Shown piece by piece: positions 52,243-60,469 of a DNA stretch of 64,000 nt. Position 1 is the first letter of the stretch; the number at the start of each line of letters is the position of its first letter. A program made the translations under genes and the position numbers. Source of the DNA: Niallia endozanthoxylica (GTDB taxonomy: Bacteria > Bacillota > Bacilli > Bacillales > Cytobacillaceae); the NCBI RefSeq assembly GCF_008710145.1, contig NZ_VYKL01000021.1, positions 62,001 to 126,000 of the forward strand. The letters are read 5' to 3'. A model generated the notes under the pieces. That model saw only the letters and a list, made by a program, of their open reading frames with translations, was not told the DNA's origin and did not search any database.

Positions 52243-54527
52243 CACTGCTCCCTGTAAAATGAATAAGATTCAAATTCAGCATCATAAAGTAAACGGAATG
52301 AAAGCCGGTGCTCGATATCCTTTATGAGAATCTCCTCCTGCTGTTTTCCAAACGGCAGAAGCTTTTCGATATAATCAACAAACTGAATGGAATCCTCCCG
52401 ATCCTTCTTGTTTAAACGATAGCCATTTTTTACTCTTATGACCATTTCATATAGCTGCAGGTCAATTTCAACCCTATGTACCTCTGGATATGGATTGCAT
52501 CGAAAGCCCAGAAAAATAGTAGGGGTGAATCGTTCGACCACATCGGTTTTTTCATTTTTAATTGTCATAGGTGCCTTTTTTATCTCCAGCGGCTCTGCAA
52601 TTCGAATGCTGCTGCCTTCAGGGTCGATATATAGGTAATTGTTCTTTGGACTTCCTCTCCAGAGATAAATGGCTTTTTCAATATCGAAGTACAGGTTCTG
52701 CAGCATCGGCTTTTTATCCGTATTGTAGGCATACAAAAATTTCATATAATTGCTATAAACAAGATCCTTAAAGGCATTCTGCAAATGTGATTCATACAAG
52801 AAGGTGGAGCGAATAAATAATTCACTTAATTCCCTTTTTGTATCCTTATCAAGCAGTGCTACCTCCTCAATAGGTTCCAAGAGGTTCATCCATTCCTGTG
52901 CATCCGGATCATAAATGACCTCTCTGAAAAAGGTGTAATAGCTGCCTGAATTATGAAGGCTTATCAGCTTTTCATCCAATTCCTTTAAGCGGCGATGGAT
53001 GGGGTCATGGTTCGCAATCATTCTCAATAAATGAGATTTTTCAATTCCTTCGAACAGGAGGTTTGGCAATAAGCTTGGCAGCATATCAATAAAGTCAGAT
53101 GTTCTGATTTCCTCCACAGATGAAGGGACAAGGATGTCATAAATGAAATTTAGTAAAGCCCGAGAAGAGACAATAACTTTATCCTTCATAATGGTTTTAA
53201 TAATGAGCTGAATTATTTGCTTTTGGACAGATTTTGACGAGAACATTTCGTAATTCACCAACAGCGGGTTGACGGCCAATTCCTTCTTGTCTATTAGGTA
53301 GGCTTGATAAAAAGGATTATCCTCACTTGGATTTGTAATTCGCTTGAATAATTCAGATAAATAGGAAGAAATGGGACCCTCTGCACTCAGCTCAAAGGTT
53401 CTGTAATCACCAAAGTTAAGGAGAACAAAGTGATTATCCTCCGGTGGATTGGTAATCAGGTTTGAATCGAATACATTGGCACTTAAGACGAATTCCTTTA
53501 GCCTCTGATATTTCTCCTCAGCATAGGGCGATTCAATAAAGTTATTTAATACACCTAGGTTAATAGCCAGAATGAGCTTTTCGTCGCTTGTATCAATTTT
53601 ACTGTCAGAAAAATTATCCAACACCATTGCCAAGGTATCCAAGGAGTTCTTTCTTGGATCAAAGCTTTCTGTTGCATCGTTATGTATAGTGAATTGATCC
53701 ATGATGTCAGGCATCGTTGTGGACAGGCGGGCAAGAAGATGTGATTTTCCGTCACCAACACTGCCGCAAAGAAAAATCAAACGGCTGCTTAAAGCTTTCG
53801 CACTTTCACGCACATGTGCTTCAAATGTTTCTTCAATCGGACGCTTTACATGTAAATATTGCTTAAATTCACTTAATCCTTTAGGACCCTCGACGGCACC
53901 CTTTGCGGATTCCCTCAGTTGATTAAGCTGGTAAAGCAGCCTTGAGTCATGAAGTAGCGGTAGCTGGTTTTCGGCTTGAGATTCTATTGACGCTTCTTTG
54001 GGAAAATTTTCTGCATGTATTGGACCTAATTCCTTAAGGTAGTTAGGAAGGTAATCCTGAAGAAGCTTCTTAAATTTATCATCCATCATCTCTTCTAAAT
54101 TCTCAGGCTTTGGATCCTGGTATTCTGGTACCTTAATCTCAAAGCTTAGATACGATTCTGTGTACCATTTTAGGATTGAATAAAGATTAAAATGTACCTT
54201 TAAACCATCTGAGAACGGAATCTTCTGTTTGTCATGGACGGCATAATTTCCTAATCTTCTAATTCTGTCAAAAGCTTTGAAGATTTCCTCTTCAAAGACG
54301 TCCGAGTTCTTTAATATCATTAATCTTTCAGCATGTTTAGCAAATGTAGGATAGTCTATTTCTTCCTTTTGATAAACTTCCTCTATTAAATGCTCTGTCA
54401 ATTTTCTTGCCTTCATCAAAGCCGCTTCTATATCTGTGAACAACAGCTTTTCAAAGTCCTTAGCAAGCTGTGCCCATTCAGGGTTTTCCTCACTTATGAA
54501 GGCAAAAGCATATTCCTGCTTTCCCAT
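52242..54527 (-). CDS. dptF: DNA phosphorothioation-dependent restriction protein DptF (ATPase)
   Basis: 761 residues. The N-terminal ~120 residues are a DUF4145-like helical domain (KARKLTEHLIEEVYQKEEID, RIRRLGNYAVHD). A P-loop ATPase follows, with the family signature FLCGSVGDGKSHLLARL near 256 (Walker A GSVGDGKS) and VKRPIEETFEAH just before it. The remainder is helical and typical of DptF. First gene of the dptF-dptG-dptH operon. AGAGGTG precedes the ATG. A family-1 half repeat lies about 110 bp upstream. Confidence 0.9.
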   Translation of the reverse strand: MGKQEYAFAFISEENPEWAQLAKDFEKLLFTDIEAALMKARKLTEHLIEEVYQKEEIDYPTFAKHAERLMILKNSDVFEEEIFKAFDRIRRLGNYAVHDKQKIPFSDGLKVHFNLYSILKWYTESYLSFEIKVPEYQDPKPENLEEMMDDKFKKLLQDYLPNYLKELGPIHAENFPKEASIESQAENQLPLLHDSRLLYQLNQLRESAKGAVEGPKGLSEFKQYLHVKRPIEETFEAHVRESAKALSSRLIFLCGSVGDGKSHLLARLSTTMPDIMDQFTIHNDATESFDPRKNSLDTLAMVLDNFSDSKIDTSDEKLILAINLGVLNNFIESPYAEEKYQRLKEFVLSANVFDSNLITNPPEDNHFVLLNFGDYRTFELSAEGPISSYLSELFKRITNPSEDNPFYQAYLIDKKELAVNPLLVNYEMFSSKSVQKQIIQLIIKTIMKDKVIVSSRALLNFIYDILVPSSVEEIRTSDFIDMLPSLLPNLLFEGIEKSHLLRMIANHDPIHRRLKELDEKLISLHNSGSYYTFFREVIYDPDAQEWMNLLEPIEEVALLDKDTKRELSELFIRSTFLYESHLQNAFKDLVYSNYMKFLYAYNTDKKPMLQNLYFDIEKAIYLWRGSPKNNYLYIDPEGSSIRIAEPLEIKKAPMTIKNEKTDVVERFTPTIFLGFRCNPYPEVHRVEIDLQLYEMVIRVKNGYRLNKKDREDSIQFVDYIEKLLPFGKQQEEILIKDIEHRLSFRLLYDAEFESYSFYREQ

Positions 54528-54633
54528 GGTTTCACCTCTGTAAAATACTATTGGGATAATTCCAATATTTATACTATAACATGTTATTTCATAGCTTTTC
54601 CTGAATTGAACTGGTTTATTGAATCATTAAAAT

Positions 54634-54665
54634 GAAAATGAAACGGTAGAACTTTCGCCATGTAC
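54634..54665. repeat. Family-1 half repeat upstream of dptF
   Basis: AATGAAACGGTAGAACTTTC. Only the right-hand arm survives. Confidence 0.5.
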
Positions 54666-54808
54666 CATACTTTAAACATTACATATAGTTCCAGTAGAAA
54701 GTAACCCGGCTATTCTTCGACATCTCATTAACGAAAAAATTAAAAATTCATAGGCCACTTTTTCCTCTTTTCTCTATATAACAATCATGAAAGGAGAGGA
54801 TGATAAAG

Positions 54809-55027
54809 ATGGCACAGACAATGGTAAAGGCGATGAAGTTGCGTTTGACTTATGAGATTGGGATGGGTGAAGGCGGTAAACCGATTTACAAATCAAAGAC
54901 ATATGGTGGTGTGGTGGAGACAGCTACGGCTGATCAGCTTTTCCAGGTAGGGCAGGCGCTAGCTTCCCTTTCGAATGATCCGCTTTCTATGGTGGAAAAG
55001 AATGATCTTTATGAAGTAATCGGTTAA
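54809..55027 (+). CDS. DUF1659 family protein (right copy)
   Basis: 72 residues. It differs from the protein at 33189 at four or five positions (for example IGMGEGGKPIYKSKTY against IGIGEGGKAIFKSKTY). The start follows the same logic: AAAGGAGAGG is 9 bases before ATG 54809. Function unknown. Confidence 0.88.
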   Translation: MAQTMVKAMKLRLTYEIGMGEGGKPIYKSKTYGGVVETATADQLFQVGQALASLSNDPLSMVEKNDLYEVIG

Positions 55028-55061
55028 GCAAGGACAACGTTAAAAGGAGAGGATGACGGAT

Positions 55062-55280
55062 ATGGCAAAAACATTGGAATTGCATTTTACAAATAATCTA
55101 GGGAAAACTTCTAAACTGACAATTGATAACCCAAAAGAGCCGGTAAACAAGACGGCAGTAAAGCAGGTAATGGATTTAATTATTGCAGCCGATATTTTCG
55201 GAGGTGGAAATCAAAGCTTTGTCAGTGTGAAAGAAGCACGTCTGGTTGAGCATAACGTGACTGATTATGAAATTGTATAA
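55062..55280 (+). CDS. DUF2922 family protein (right copy)
   Basis: 72 residues, about 93% identical to the protein at 33442 (differences such as NNLGK/NGLGK, VNKTAVK/VDKMAVK). Second gene of the cassette. A GGGCTGCC...GGCGGCC hairpin follows before yvrJ. Confidence 0.88.
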   Translation: MAKTLELHFTNNLGKTSKLTIDNPKEPVNKTAVKQVMDLIIAADIFGGGNQSFVSVKEARLVEHNVTDYEIV

Positions 55281-55377
55281 GGATATTCCCCTAAGTAATT
55301 TCTGAAAACCAAAGGGCTGCCATCCAAATGTGGAGGCGGCCTTTTCTTATATTTAAGGAAGAAACGAGGTGTCTTTC

Positions 55378-55518
55378 GTGGAACAATTGATTCCCCTCAT
55401 CAGCGAGGTCGGCTTTCCGATTGCCGTTACCCTGTTCTTGCTTTACCGAATGGAAGCAAAACTCGATAACGTTGTTCAATCGATTCAAAGCCTGCCGGAG
55501 CGGTTAAGCGGAAAATAG
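55378..55518 (+). CDS. yvrJ: YvrJ family protein (right copy)
   Basis: 46 residues, starting at GTG behind GAAACGAGGTG. One predicted membrane helix with GFPIAVTLFLLYRMEAK. Two differences from the left copy (Leu4 for Phe, Met25 for Ile). Confidence 0.85.
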   Translation: MEQLIPLISEVGFPIAVTLFLLYRMEAKLDNVVQSIQSLPERLSGK

Positions 55519-55537
55519 GATTTCTAGGTTTACTCTT

Positions 55538-55561
55538 TAGCGAACGAGGCACCGTTCGCCT
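55538..55561. repeat. Family-2 repeat
   Basis: AGCGAACGAGGCACCGTTCG is a palindrome-like core related to 62272 and 63606. It lies just after the right cassette. Confidence 0.5.
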
Positions 55562-55636
55562 ATTGGATGAAGCAGGATAATAACATATAATAAGAGGAGA
55601 GATAGTTGCTGGGAAAATAGAAAGGGGGAGAATAGG

Positions 55637-56200
55637 GTGAAAATTCCAAAGGAAAACCGTATGACACTGGAAGAATACTATGAGTTCAGAAAGTCAAATG
55701 ATGGATTATGGGAGTATATAGATGGCATGGTCTATATGTCGCCTTCTCCTTCGACAAAGCATCAGCGTATATCCATGAGATTATCATCTCAACTATTTAA
55801 TTTGTTGAATGGAAAATCCTGTGAAGTGTTTTCTGCTCCTTTTGATATAGAATTGAAGAGCGAAACAATGGATGATACAAAGGTTGTCATACCTGATATA
55901 TCTGTGATTTGTGACAAATCAGGACTTAGAGAACAAAAATACGTTGGTGTCCCTACTTTGATTATTGAAATTGTCTCGCCATCTAATCAATCGCATGACT
56001 TGGTTGTAAAATTAAACCTGTATATGCAATATGGTGTGAAAGAGTATTGGATTATCAATCCACTTTTTAACATGATTCAAGTTTATCTTTTAAACGAAGA
56101 TGGTCATTATGTACAAACAACTGCTTTAAAGGAAACGGGAGAAGCCTATTCCTCTGTCATAGATGGTTTCGCTGTACAGGCCGAAAGCTGCTTTGAGTAA
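55637..56200 (+). CDS. Uma2 family endonuclease (DUF820)
   Basis: 187 residues of the Uma2/DUF820 family, a PD-(D/E)xK-fold group of putative nucleases. Family phrases are MTLEEYYEFRKSNDGLWEYI (opening), YMSPSPSTKHQRIS, VIPDISVIC (catalytic Asp), TLIIEIVSPSNQSHD (Glu) and KLNLYMQYGVKEYWIINP (Lys). All expected acidic and basic residues are present. The start is GTG behind GGGGAGAATAGG. Monocistronic, with its own terminator. The cellular role of Uma2 proteins is not established. Confidence 0.9.
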   Translation: MKIPKENRMTLEEYYEFRKSNDGLWEYIDGMVYMSPSPSTKHQRISMRLSSQLFNLLNGKSCEVFSAPFDIELKSETMDDTKVVIPDISVICDKSGLREQKYVGVPTLIIEIVSPSNQSHDLVVKLNLYMQYGVKEYWIINPLFNMIQVYLLNEDGHYVQTTALKETGEAYSSVIDGFAVQAESCFE

Positions 56201-56204
56201 AAGC

Positions 56205-56236
56205 AAGAGAGCCTGCAAACAGGCTCTCTTTTAGAG
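56205..56236 (+). terminator. Rho-independent terminator of the Uma2 gene
   Basis: AAGAGAGCCTG-CAAA-CAGGCTCTCTTTT. Confidence 0.85.
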
Positions 56237-56260
56237 AACATTTGCCTAATCGAAGCTACC

Positions 56261-56459
56261 TTATTGAATCGTTTCACTGCCATAAGCCTGTACATAAAGT
56301 TCCTTTAGAGCCTGTCTTATGGTTGACTTTCGCCTGCGGGGATGTTCACCAAATCCGATGCAATCCAAAACTCTCAATGACTTGTGTATATTCATATCCA
56401 TTTTCAAAGTGAGAAATGAGTGCAGATGTAGAAAGGTTAATGATGTAGTGATCAATCAT
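56261..56459 (-). pseudogene. Frameshifted remnant, possibly ComK-like
   Basis: GGAGG precedes an ATG at 56459 reading MIDHYIINLSTSALISHF, ENGYEYTQVIESF and a stop. In another frame the text goes on LRVLDCIGFGEHPRRRKST, IRQALKELYVQAYGS. The first piece resembles the N terminus of ComK-type competence factors (Y-x-I/V-N-x-x-T-x-A ... S-x-V/I-I-E). The join implies one frameshift. The family call is tentative. Confidence 0.35.
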
Positions 56460-56658
56460 GGTATTCCTCCAGTGTTGTGTATTTAGGTTATAGCTTCGAT
56501 TAGATTGTCTGTTATATATGTTTTGGGCCCAACTGCTTTTTAATGTTGGGGAACTAGTAGTTATTTTATATGATCAATATTTCACAAATTATTGTAAAAA
56601 ATAAAAGTCGACTAAACAAACTCTCTTATACGATGATATTTTATAAAACAAACTTTCC

Positions 56659-56702
56659 AAAAAAGATGAGTTCACGCTGACGGTGCTCATCTTTTTTAGT
56701 GA
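56659..56702. terminator. Bidirectional terminator
   Basis: AAAAAAGATGAG, a loop with CGCTGACGG, then CTCATCTTTTTT. Confidence 0.75.
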
Positions 56703-56735
56703 GGAATAACGTTGAAAAAAACAATTTCATAGTTA

Positions 56736-56810
56736 GAAATGTAAGGACGTATCTCACGCTTCATATGGGCAATATTTCTCTGAAAATGAAACGTCAGAAC
56801 CGTTTCTATT
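56736..56810. repeat. Family-1 repeat
   Basis: GAAATGTAAGGACGTATCTC at the left, CAATATTTCTCTG in the centre and GAAACGTCAGAACCGTTTC at the right. It lies just past the 3' end of the beta-helix gene. Confidence 0.65.
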
Positions 56811-56820
56811 ATGTTTGGCA

Positions 56821-58428
56821 TTAAAGGCTTTTGGGCGAAATTTTTATTTTGGGCATTGTATAATTGCTAATTTTCTTTATATTTTTTAAATGTATATTCT
56901 CGATATCCTTACCAAATTGGATGCCTCCGGGAGAGGAGTTAATCATCGTAATATTTTGGAGAGCAACATAATCCGCCCGATTATCTCCGCTAAATATCTT
57001 AATATCTGCACCAGCCTTTTTAAAATTTAGAAGAGTTATATTATTTAACTTTACATTCCTGGCCCGGTATTGAATAGCAATTATTGGATTTTCCTCATAA
57101 TCATAATCAGGATCGCCGACCAGTATAGAGTTATTAATCACCACATTCCGATAAGCGGAAACGACCATTCCTCTGGGGGTAGAGCCTGCATACAAACAGG
57201 TAAAGACTGGCTGGATAGCTACTAAATTGGAGGCCCTAATGTTAAAAGCAGTTTTGGATTCAGGATCCGTGCTCTTATGATGACCAATATGGCGAAAGTT
57301 AAAGGAACGATTATCATTTACAGAAAGATGCCCAATAATTTGAACGTCAGAAGCGGCCGATGAATTATGGTGGGCTTTGATCTCTACCCCTCCAAAGCAT
57401 CTAGCTGAGGAATTATTAACAAGCCAAACAAATCTGGAACCATCGTCCACTTCTATTCCATTGGAATTTGAAAACCCTTTTTTATGAGCTCTTCCGCTCG
57501 GGTCACACATATGAGAATTAGAAATAAAAATATAGTCGCTATGATGAGTGGTTATGCCATCATCCCCAAAACCATATCCATTTAATTGATCGAGCCAAAT
57601 GTATTTGCTGCCCCCCAGAGCACGAAAGCCGTCTCCTGAATAATCGTAAAGAGTGGATGAAACATCGAAGCAATGCAGGCCTGGATTGATTCCTTCAACA
57701 TTTTTAACCCAGCCGTATGTAACGTGGGCGTAAGTCAGACAGCTTGAGTGGTTCCCCCAAGTAGCGGTTTTCTCCACGTTACCTAATCTTTCCACGTTCC
57801 AATCCAGGCTCATCCCTTCAACATAAATATTCCGATTTCCTCTTCGGTGATGACTGTTGGTAATCAGCCGTGTTCCTTTTGGAGCGTCATCATGAAGCTT
57901 GATAATCGTCTTGCCTTTTCCTTCTCCGGCAAGAATGGTCCAGGAGGGGAGTCTTATTCCTCGTGTTATAAAGTGGCCTTCTGGAATCCTGACCTTAACC
58001 CGTCCGCGTCCAATCGCTTTTTTAAAAGCTTCTGTATCATCCGTTTTCCCATCTCCCACGGCTCCAAATTCAATAACATTCACTTCCCGATTAACCGATG
58101 CCAAAAGCTTTTGATACTCTTCATCTAAAAGCCTCAACCACTCAGGATAAGCCCGTCCCTGTTCATCCAATAACGTATCATATGTTTTTATACTGTCTTT
58201 TTCAAAGGAAGTAAGAAAAACGCGGGCAATGCCCGACACAATCTTTTTAAGAAAACTGCCAAAGGTCATTTTTTCAACTGCTATTTGAACGGGCTTTTTG
58301 CTGCTGTTAAAAAGTCCATCCCTTTCGCCCGAAACTCCTTTGATTTTAGGGGCATCCTTTAAAAATGTATTGATTAAAGCTTCATTTTTATGGGGGTCAT
58401 GTTTTTTATCTAGATAGATCATGTTCAT
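56821..58428 (-). CDS. Pectate-lyase-superfamily / parallel beta-helix protein
   Basis: 535 residues. After a ~115-residue N-terminal helical region comes the hallmark VIEFGAVGDGKTDDTEAFKK, then right-handed parallel beta-helix coils (GIRLPSWTILAGEGKGKTII, IYVEGMSL, VEIKAHHNSSAASDVQIIGH, VVINNSILVG, VKLNNITLLN). This is the fold of GH28/pectate-lyase-3 enzymes and of phage pre-neck appendages (YobO-like). It has no signal peptide, so it is either non-classically exported, intracellular or phage-derived. GAGGTGAATGAAC precedes the ATG. Substrate unknown; a polysaccharide is likely. Confidence 0.8.
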   Translation of the reverse strand: MNMIYLDKKHDPHKNEALINTFLKDAPKIKGVSGERDGLFNSSKKPVQIAVEKMTFGSFLKKIVSGIARVFLTSFEKDSIKTYDTLLDEQGRAYPEWLRLLDEEYQKLLASVNREVNVIEFGAVGDGKTDDTEAFKKAIGRGRVKVRIPEGHFITRGIRLPSWTILAGEGKGKTIIKLHDDAPKGTRLITNSHHRRGNRNIYVEGMSLDWNVERLGNVEKTATWGNHSSCLTYAHVTYGWVKNVEGINPGLHCFDVSSTLYDYSGDGFRALGGSKYIWLDQLNGYGFGDDGITTHHSDYIFISNSHMCDPSGRAHKKGFSNSNGIEVDDGSRFVWLVNNSSARCFGGVEIKAHHNSSAASDVQIIGHLSVNDNRSFNFRHIGHHKSTDPESKTAFNIRASNLVAIQPVFTCLYAGSTPRGMVVSAYRNVVINNSILVGDPDYDYEENPIIAIQYRARNVKLNNITLLNFKKAGADIKIFSGDNRADYVALQNITMINSSPGGIQFGKDIENIHLKNIKKISNYTMPKIKISPKSL

Positions 58429-58605
58429 TCACCTCGCTCATCAACAAGTATATGTTCATTTCCCTCATTTTACCGGTCGTAATCGTTATTAATGTATGTA
58501 TCTGCCTGACTTTTTAGTTTAGTTTAATAAGATTGATGTTCCAACACACTCTGATACCATTAATATATATAATCAAAAGAAAGAAGAGAAAATGGGGAAT
58601 GATTC

Positions 58606-58994
58606 ATGAAGGAGATTATCTTAATCATAGCGGAAATCATTAACACAATGCATGTGATATTATCCTGAATCTAATGGCGTTTGCAGGCTTAGATTTAACT
58701 GATAAAGATCTGCATCTTTGGATTATGGGTATGATTGGAATCTGTATATTTGGCTGCACCCATGTATTCTTTCAACACCTTTCAAAGTATGAAATCACGG
58801 CAATTTCTTTTGTTTATACTTTAACAGTCATGGTGGTCATCGTATTTGCCATCGAGATCCAGCAACCAATAACAGGGAGAGGGCAAATGGAATTTGACGA
58901 TGCAGTGATTGGTTTATGGGGCTTTTTACTATTTTTTGTCGCTTTTCTTTTAATAAAAGCGATTTATAAGAGGATTTTTAACTGGTTGAATTGA
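58606..58994 (+). pseudogene. Three-helix membrane protein, frameshifted near its start
   Basis: ATG 58606 reads MKEIILIIAEIINTMHVILS and stops. In the next frame the text continues IILNLMAFAGLDLTDKDLHL, then membrane segments MGMIGICIFGCTHVFF, AISFVYTLTVMVVIVFAI and GFLLFFVAFLLIKAIYK. A one-base deletion or insertion around 58655-58668 would unite them into a ~125-residue integral membrane protein. The second part alone (from ATG 58674) lacks a ribosome binding site. A sequencing error is possible. Family not recognised. Confidence 0.5.
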
Positions 58995-59106
58995 AAAAAT
59001 AGTAAATATAATAATCGACGGTTTCGTTCAGAACACAGTAAAAGGTCACAGTGATACCCAAAGTCAAAAAGTAAATGCTGTCTTTCAAGGAATGAAAAAG
59101 CAACTA

Positions 59107-59184
59107 TGAAACATAGGGACGGTTCGTGTTTCATATCGGAAGTATTTTCCTTAAAATAAAATGGCAGAATCGTCCCCGCATTTC
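59107..59184. repeat. Family-1 repeat
   Basis: TGAAACATAGGGACGGTTCG, then GGAAGTATTTTCCTTAAAAT, then GGCAGAATCGTCCCCGCATT. It lies upstream of the next gene. Confidence 0.75.
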
Positions 59185-59347
59185 CGAATAATTATCCAAA
59201 CCTCTCTGTTAATATTCTAATAAGAGAAAGAATGAAACAAAAAAGAGCAATATAATAATAGTTTGGGTTAACTTTTATACAGCGGACTCGTAATATAGTC
59301 TGAGCTATGTAAACGGTTATAAATTGAAGAAACGGAGGGATCAATTC

Positions 59348-59947
59348 ATGCTAACTTATGACGAAATTACAAAAAAGTTATTAACTCAAATGAGAAATGT
59401 TGGATTAAATCCATATAACATTAAACATAATATTGAAATCCAAACATTATATAAGGAATTTACTTGTAATTGTGCATTATTAGAAAAGAATCTTCCCCAT
59501 ATATCAAGAGTGGAGATAGGTTTTGGTTGGGATTCCTCATTAACTGCAAATTCAATGTACGGAAGTGACTGCTCTCTTTATCATGACGATACAATGGAAT
59601 GTATTCATGACGATCTTGACGCTGATGTTTGGATTGAACTTAATATTAAATATAATATTGAAGTTGAAAAAGAGTATGAGAATGAAACAAATACCATTTA
59701 CAGTGAATTAATGAAATTATTTACAGATAATATGAATCATGAAAATATACCGCATCTTAAATGGAATGTTATGGTTAATCATGCTGGACAAACATTAATT
59801 TCTTCAATTGATGCTAAACATTATTGGGAGATCCCTGTAAGTGAAAATAAAGAAGACTTTGACTATGTATTAGGAGATATTTTTAATGAGGTTAAAAACA
59901 ATCTACAAAGTATAGATGCTCTGCCATTCATTAAAAGGAAATATTAA
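59348..59947 (+). CDS. Hypothetical cytosolic protein
   Basis: A 199-residue acidic protein with no signal peptide or membrane helix. It opens LTYDEITKKLLTQMRNVGLN, has a Cys pair (TCNCALLEKNLPHISRVEIG) and a central acidic stretch (HDDTMECIHDDLDADVWIEL). The size and acid-rich alpha/beta look recall immunity-type proteins, but no family is recognised. GGAGGG lies eight bases before the ATG at 59348, preferred over the TTG at 59324, which that site overlaps. A terminator follows; no partner gene is adjacent. Confidence 0.65.
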   Translation: MLTYDEITKKLLTQMRNVGLNPYNIKHNIEIQTLYKEFTCNCALLEKNLPHISRVEIGFGWDSSLTANSMYGSDCSLYHDDTMECIHDDLDADVWIELNIKYNIEVEKEYENETNTIYSELMKLFTDNMNHENIPHLKWNVMVNHAGQTLISSIDAKHYWEIPVSENKEDFDYVLGDIFNEVKNNLQSIDALPFIKRKY

Positions 59948-59956
59948 TGGTATTAA

Positions 59957-59998
59957 TAAAAAAAGCGAGGTTTATTCTTTACAATCTCGCTTTTTACA
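59957..59998 (+). terminator. Rho-independent terminator
   Basis: AAAAAGCGAG-loop-CTCGCTTTTT after the hypothetical gene. Confidence 0.8.
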
Positions 59999-60000
59999 TT

Positions 60001-60469
60001 GTTTTACCAAACAAATTTTACTACAAATCCCTTACAATCTTACTACTAAAGCGATACAATACTTATTAATTAAATACTCGACTAATAGAATTATGCTTGA
60101 AGGTAAATGGAAGGCCTGTGAATGTTTGTAATTAACGGTCAGGTTAGTTTAACAAGGAATTTTCCATTTATAATCTACTTAGTAAAGAAGCTCTGAAGCT
60201 GCAGCATAAAAAGGAAATTACAAAATTGATGTTAACTTTATTATCAAATGTAAGACATAAAAAATGGTCTACAATAAACGTACTAGTTATGTACTTTAAT
60301 TTTTTGATCAAAGGCTCTGGAAAATTACAATATTGATATTTGCATATAAAAAAGGCTGTTTACATTTAATGGTCTTTTTTGCATGCCTATATGAATGTTT
60401 ATTTACAACCAGTGTTGGTATTTTAAAAAATACAGATACAAAAAATATTACACGAATGAGGAATTGCAA
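60001..60469. other. AT-rich intergenic region without a supported gene
   Basis: No coding sequence, RNA or repeat recognised. A short AAAAAGGCTGTTTACATTTAATGG...CTTTTTT phrase near 60350 could form a weak hairpin. Confidence 0.4.

Larger units (their letters stand above)
54743..55520. repeat. Large direct repeat, right copy (DUF1659-DUF2922-yvrJ cassette)
   Basis: Starts AAAATTCATAGGCCACTTTT, as does the copy at 33123, and stays collinear to the yvrJ stop. Same orientation. Confidence 0.9.
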
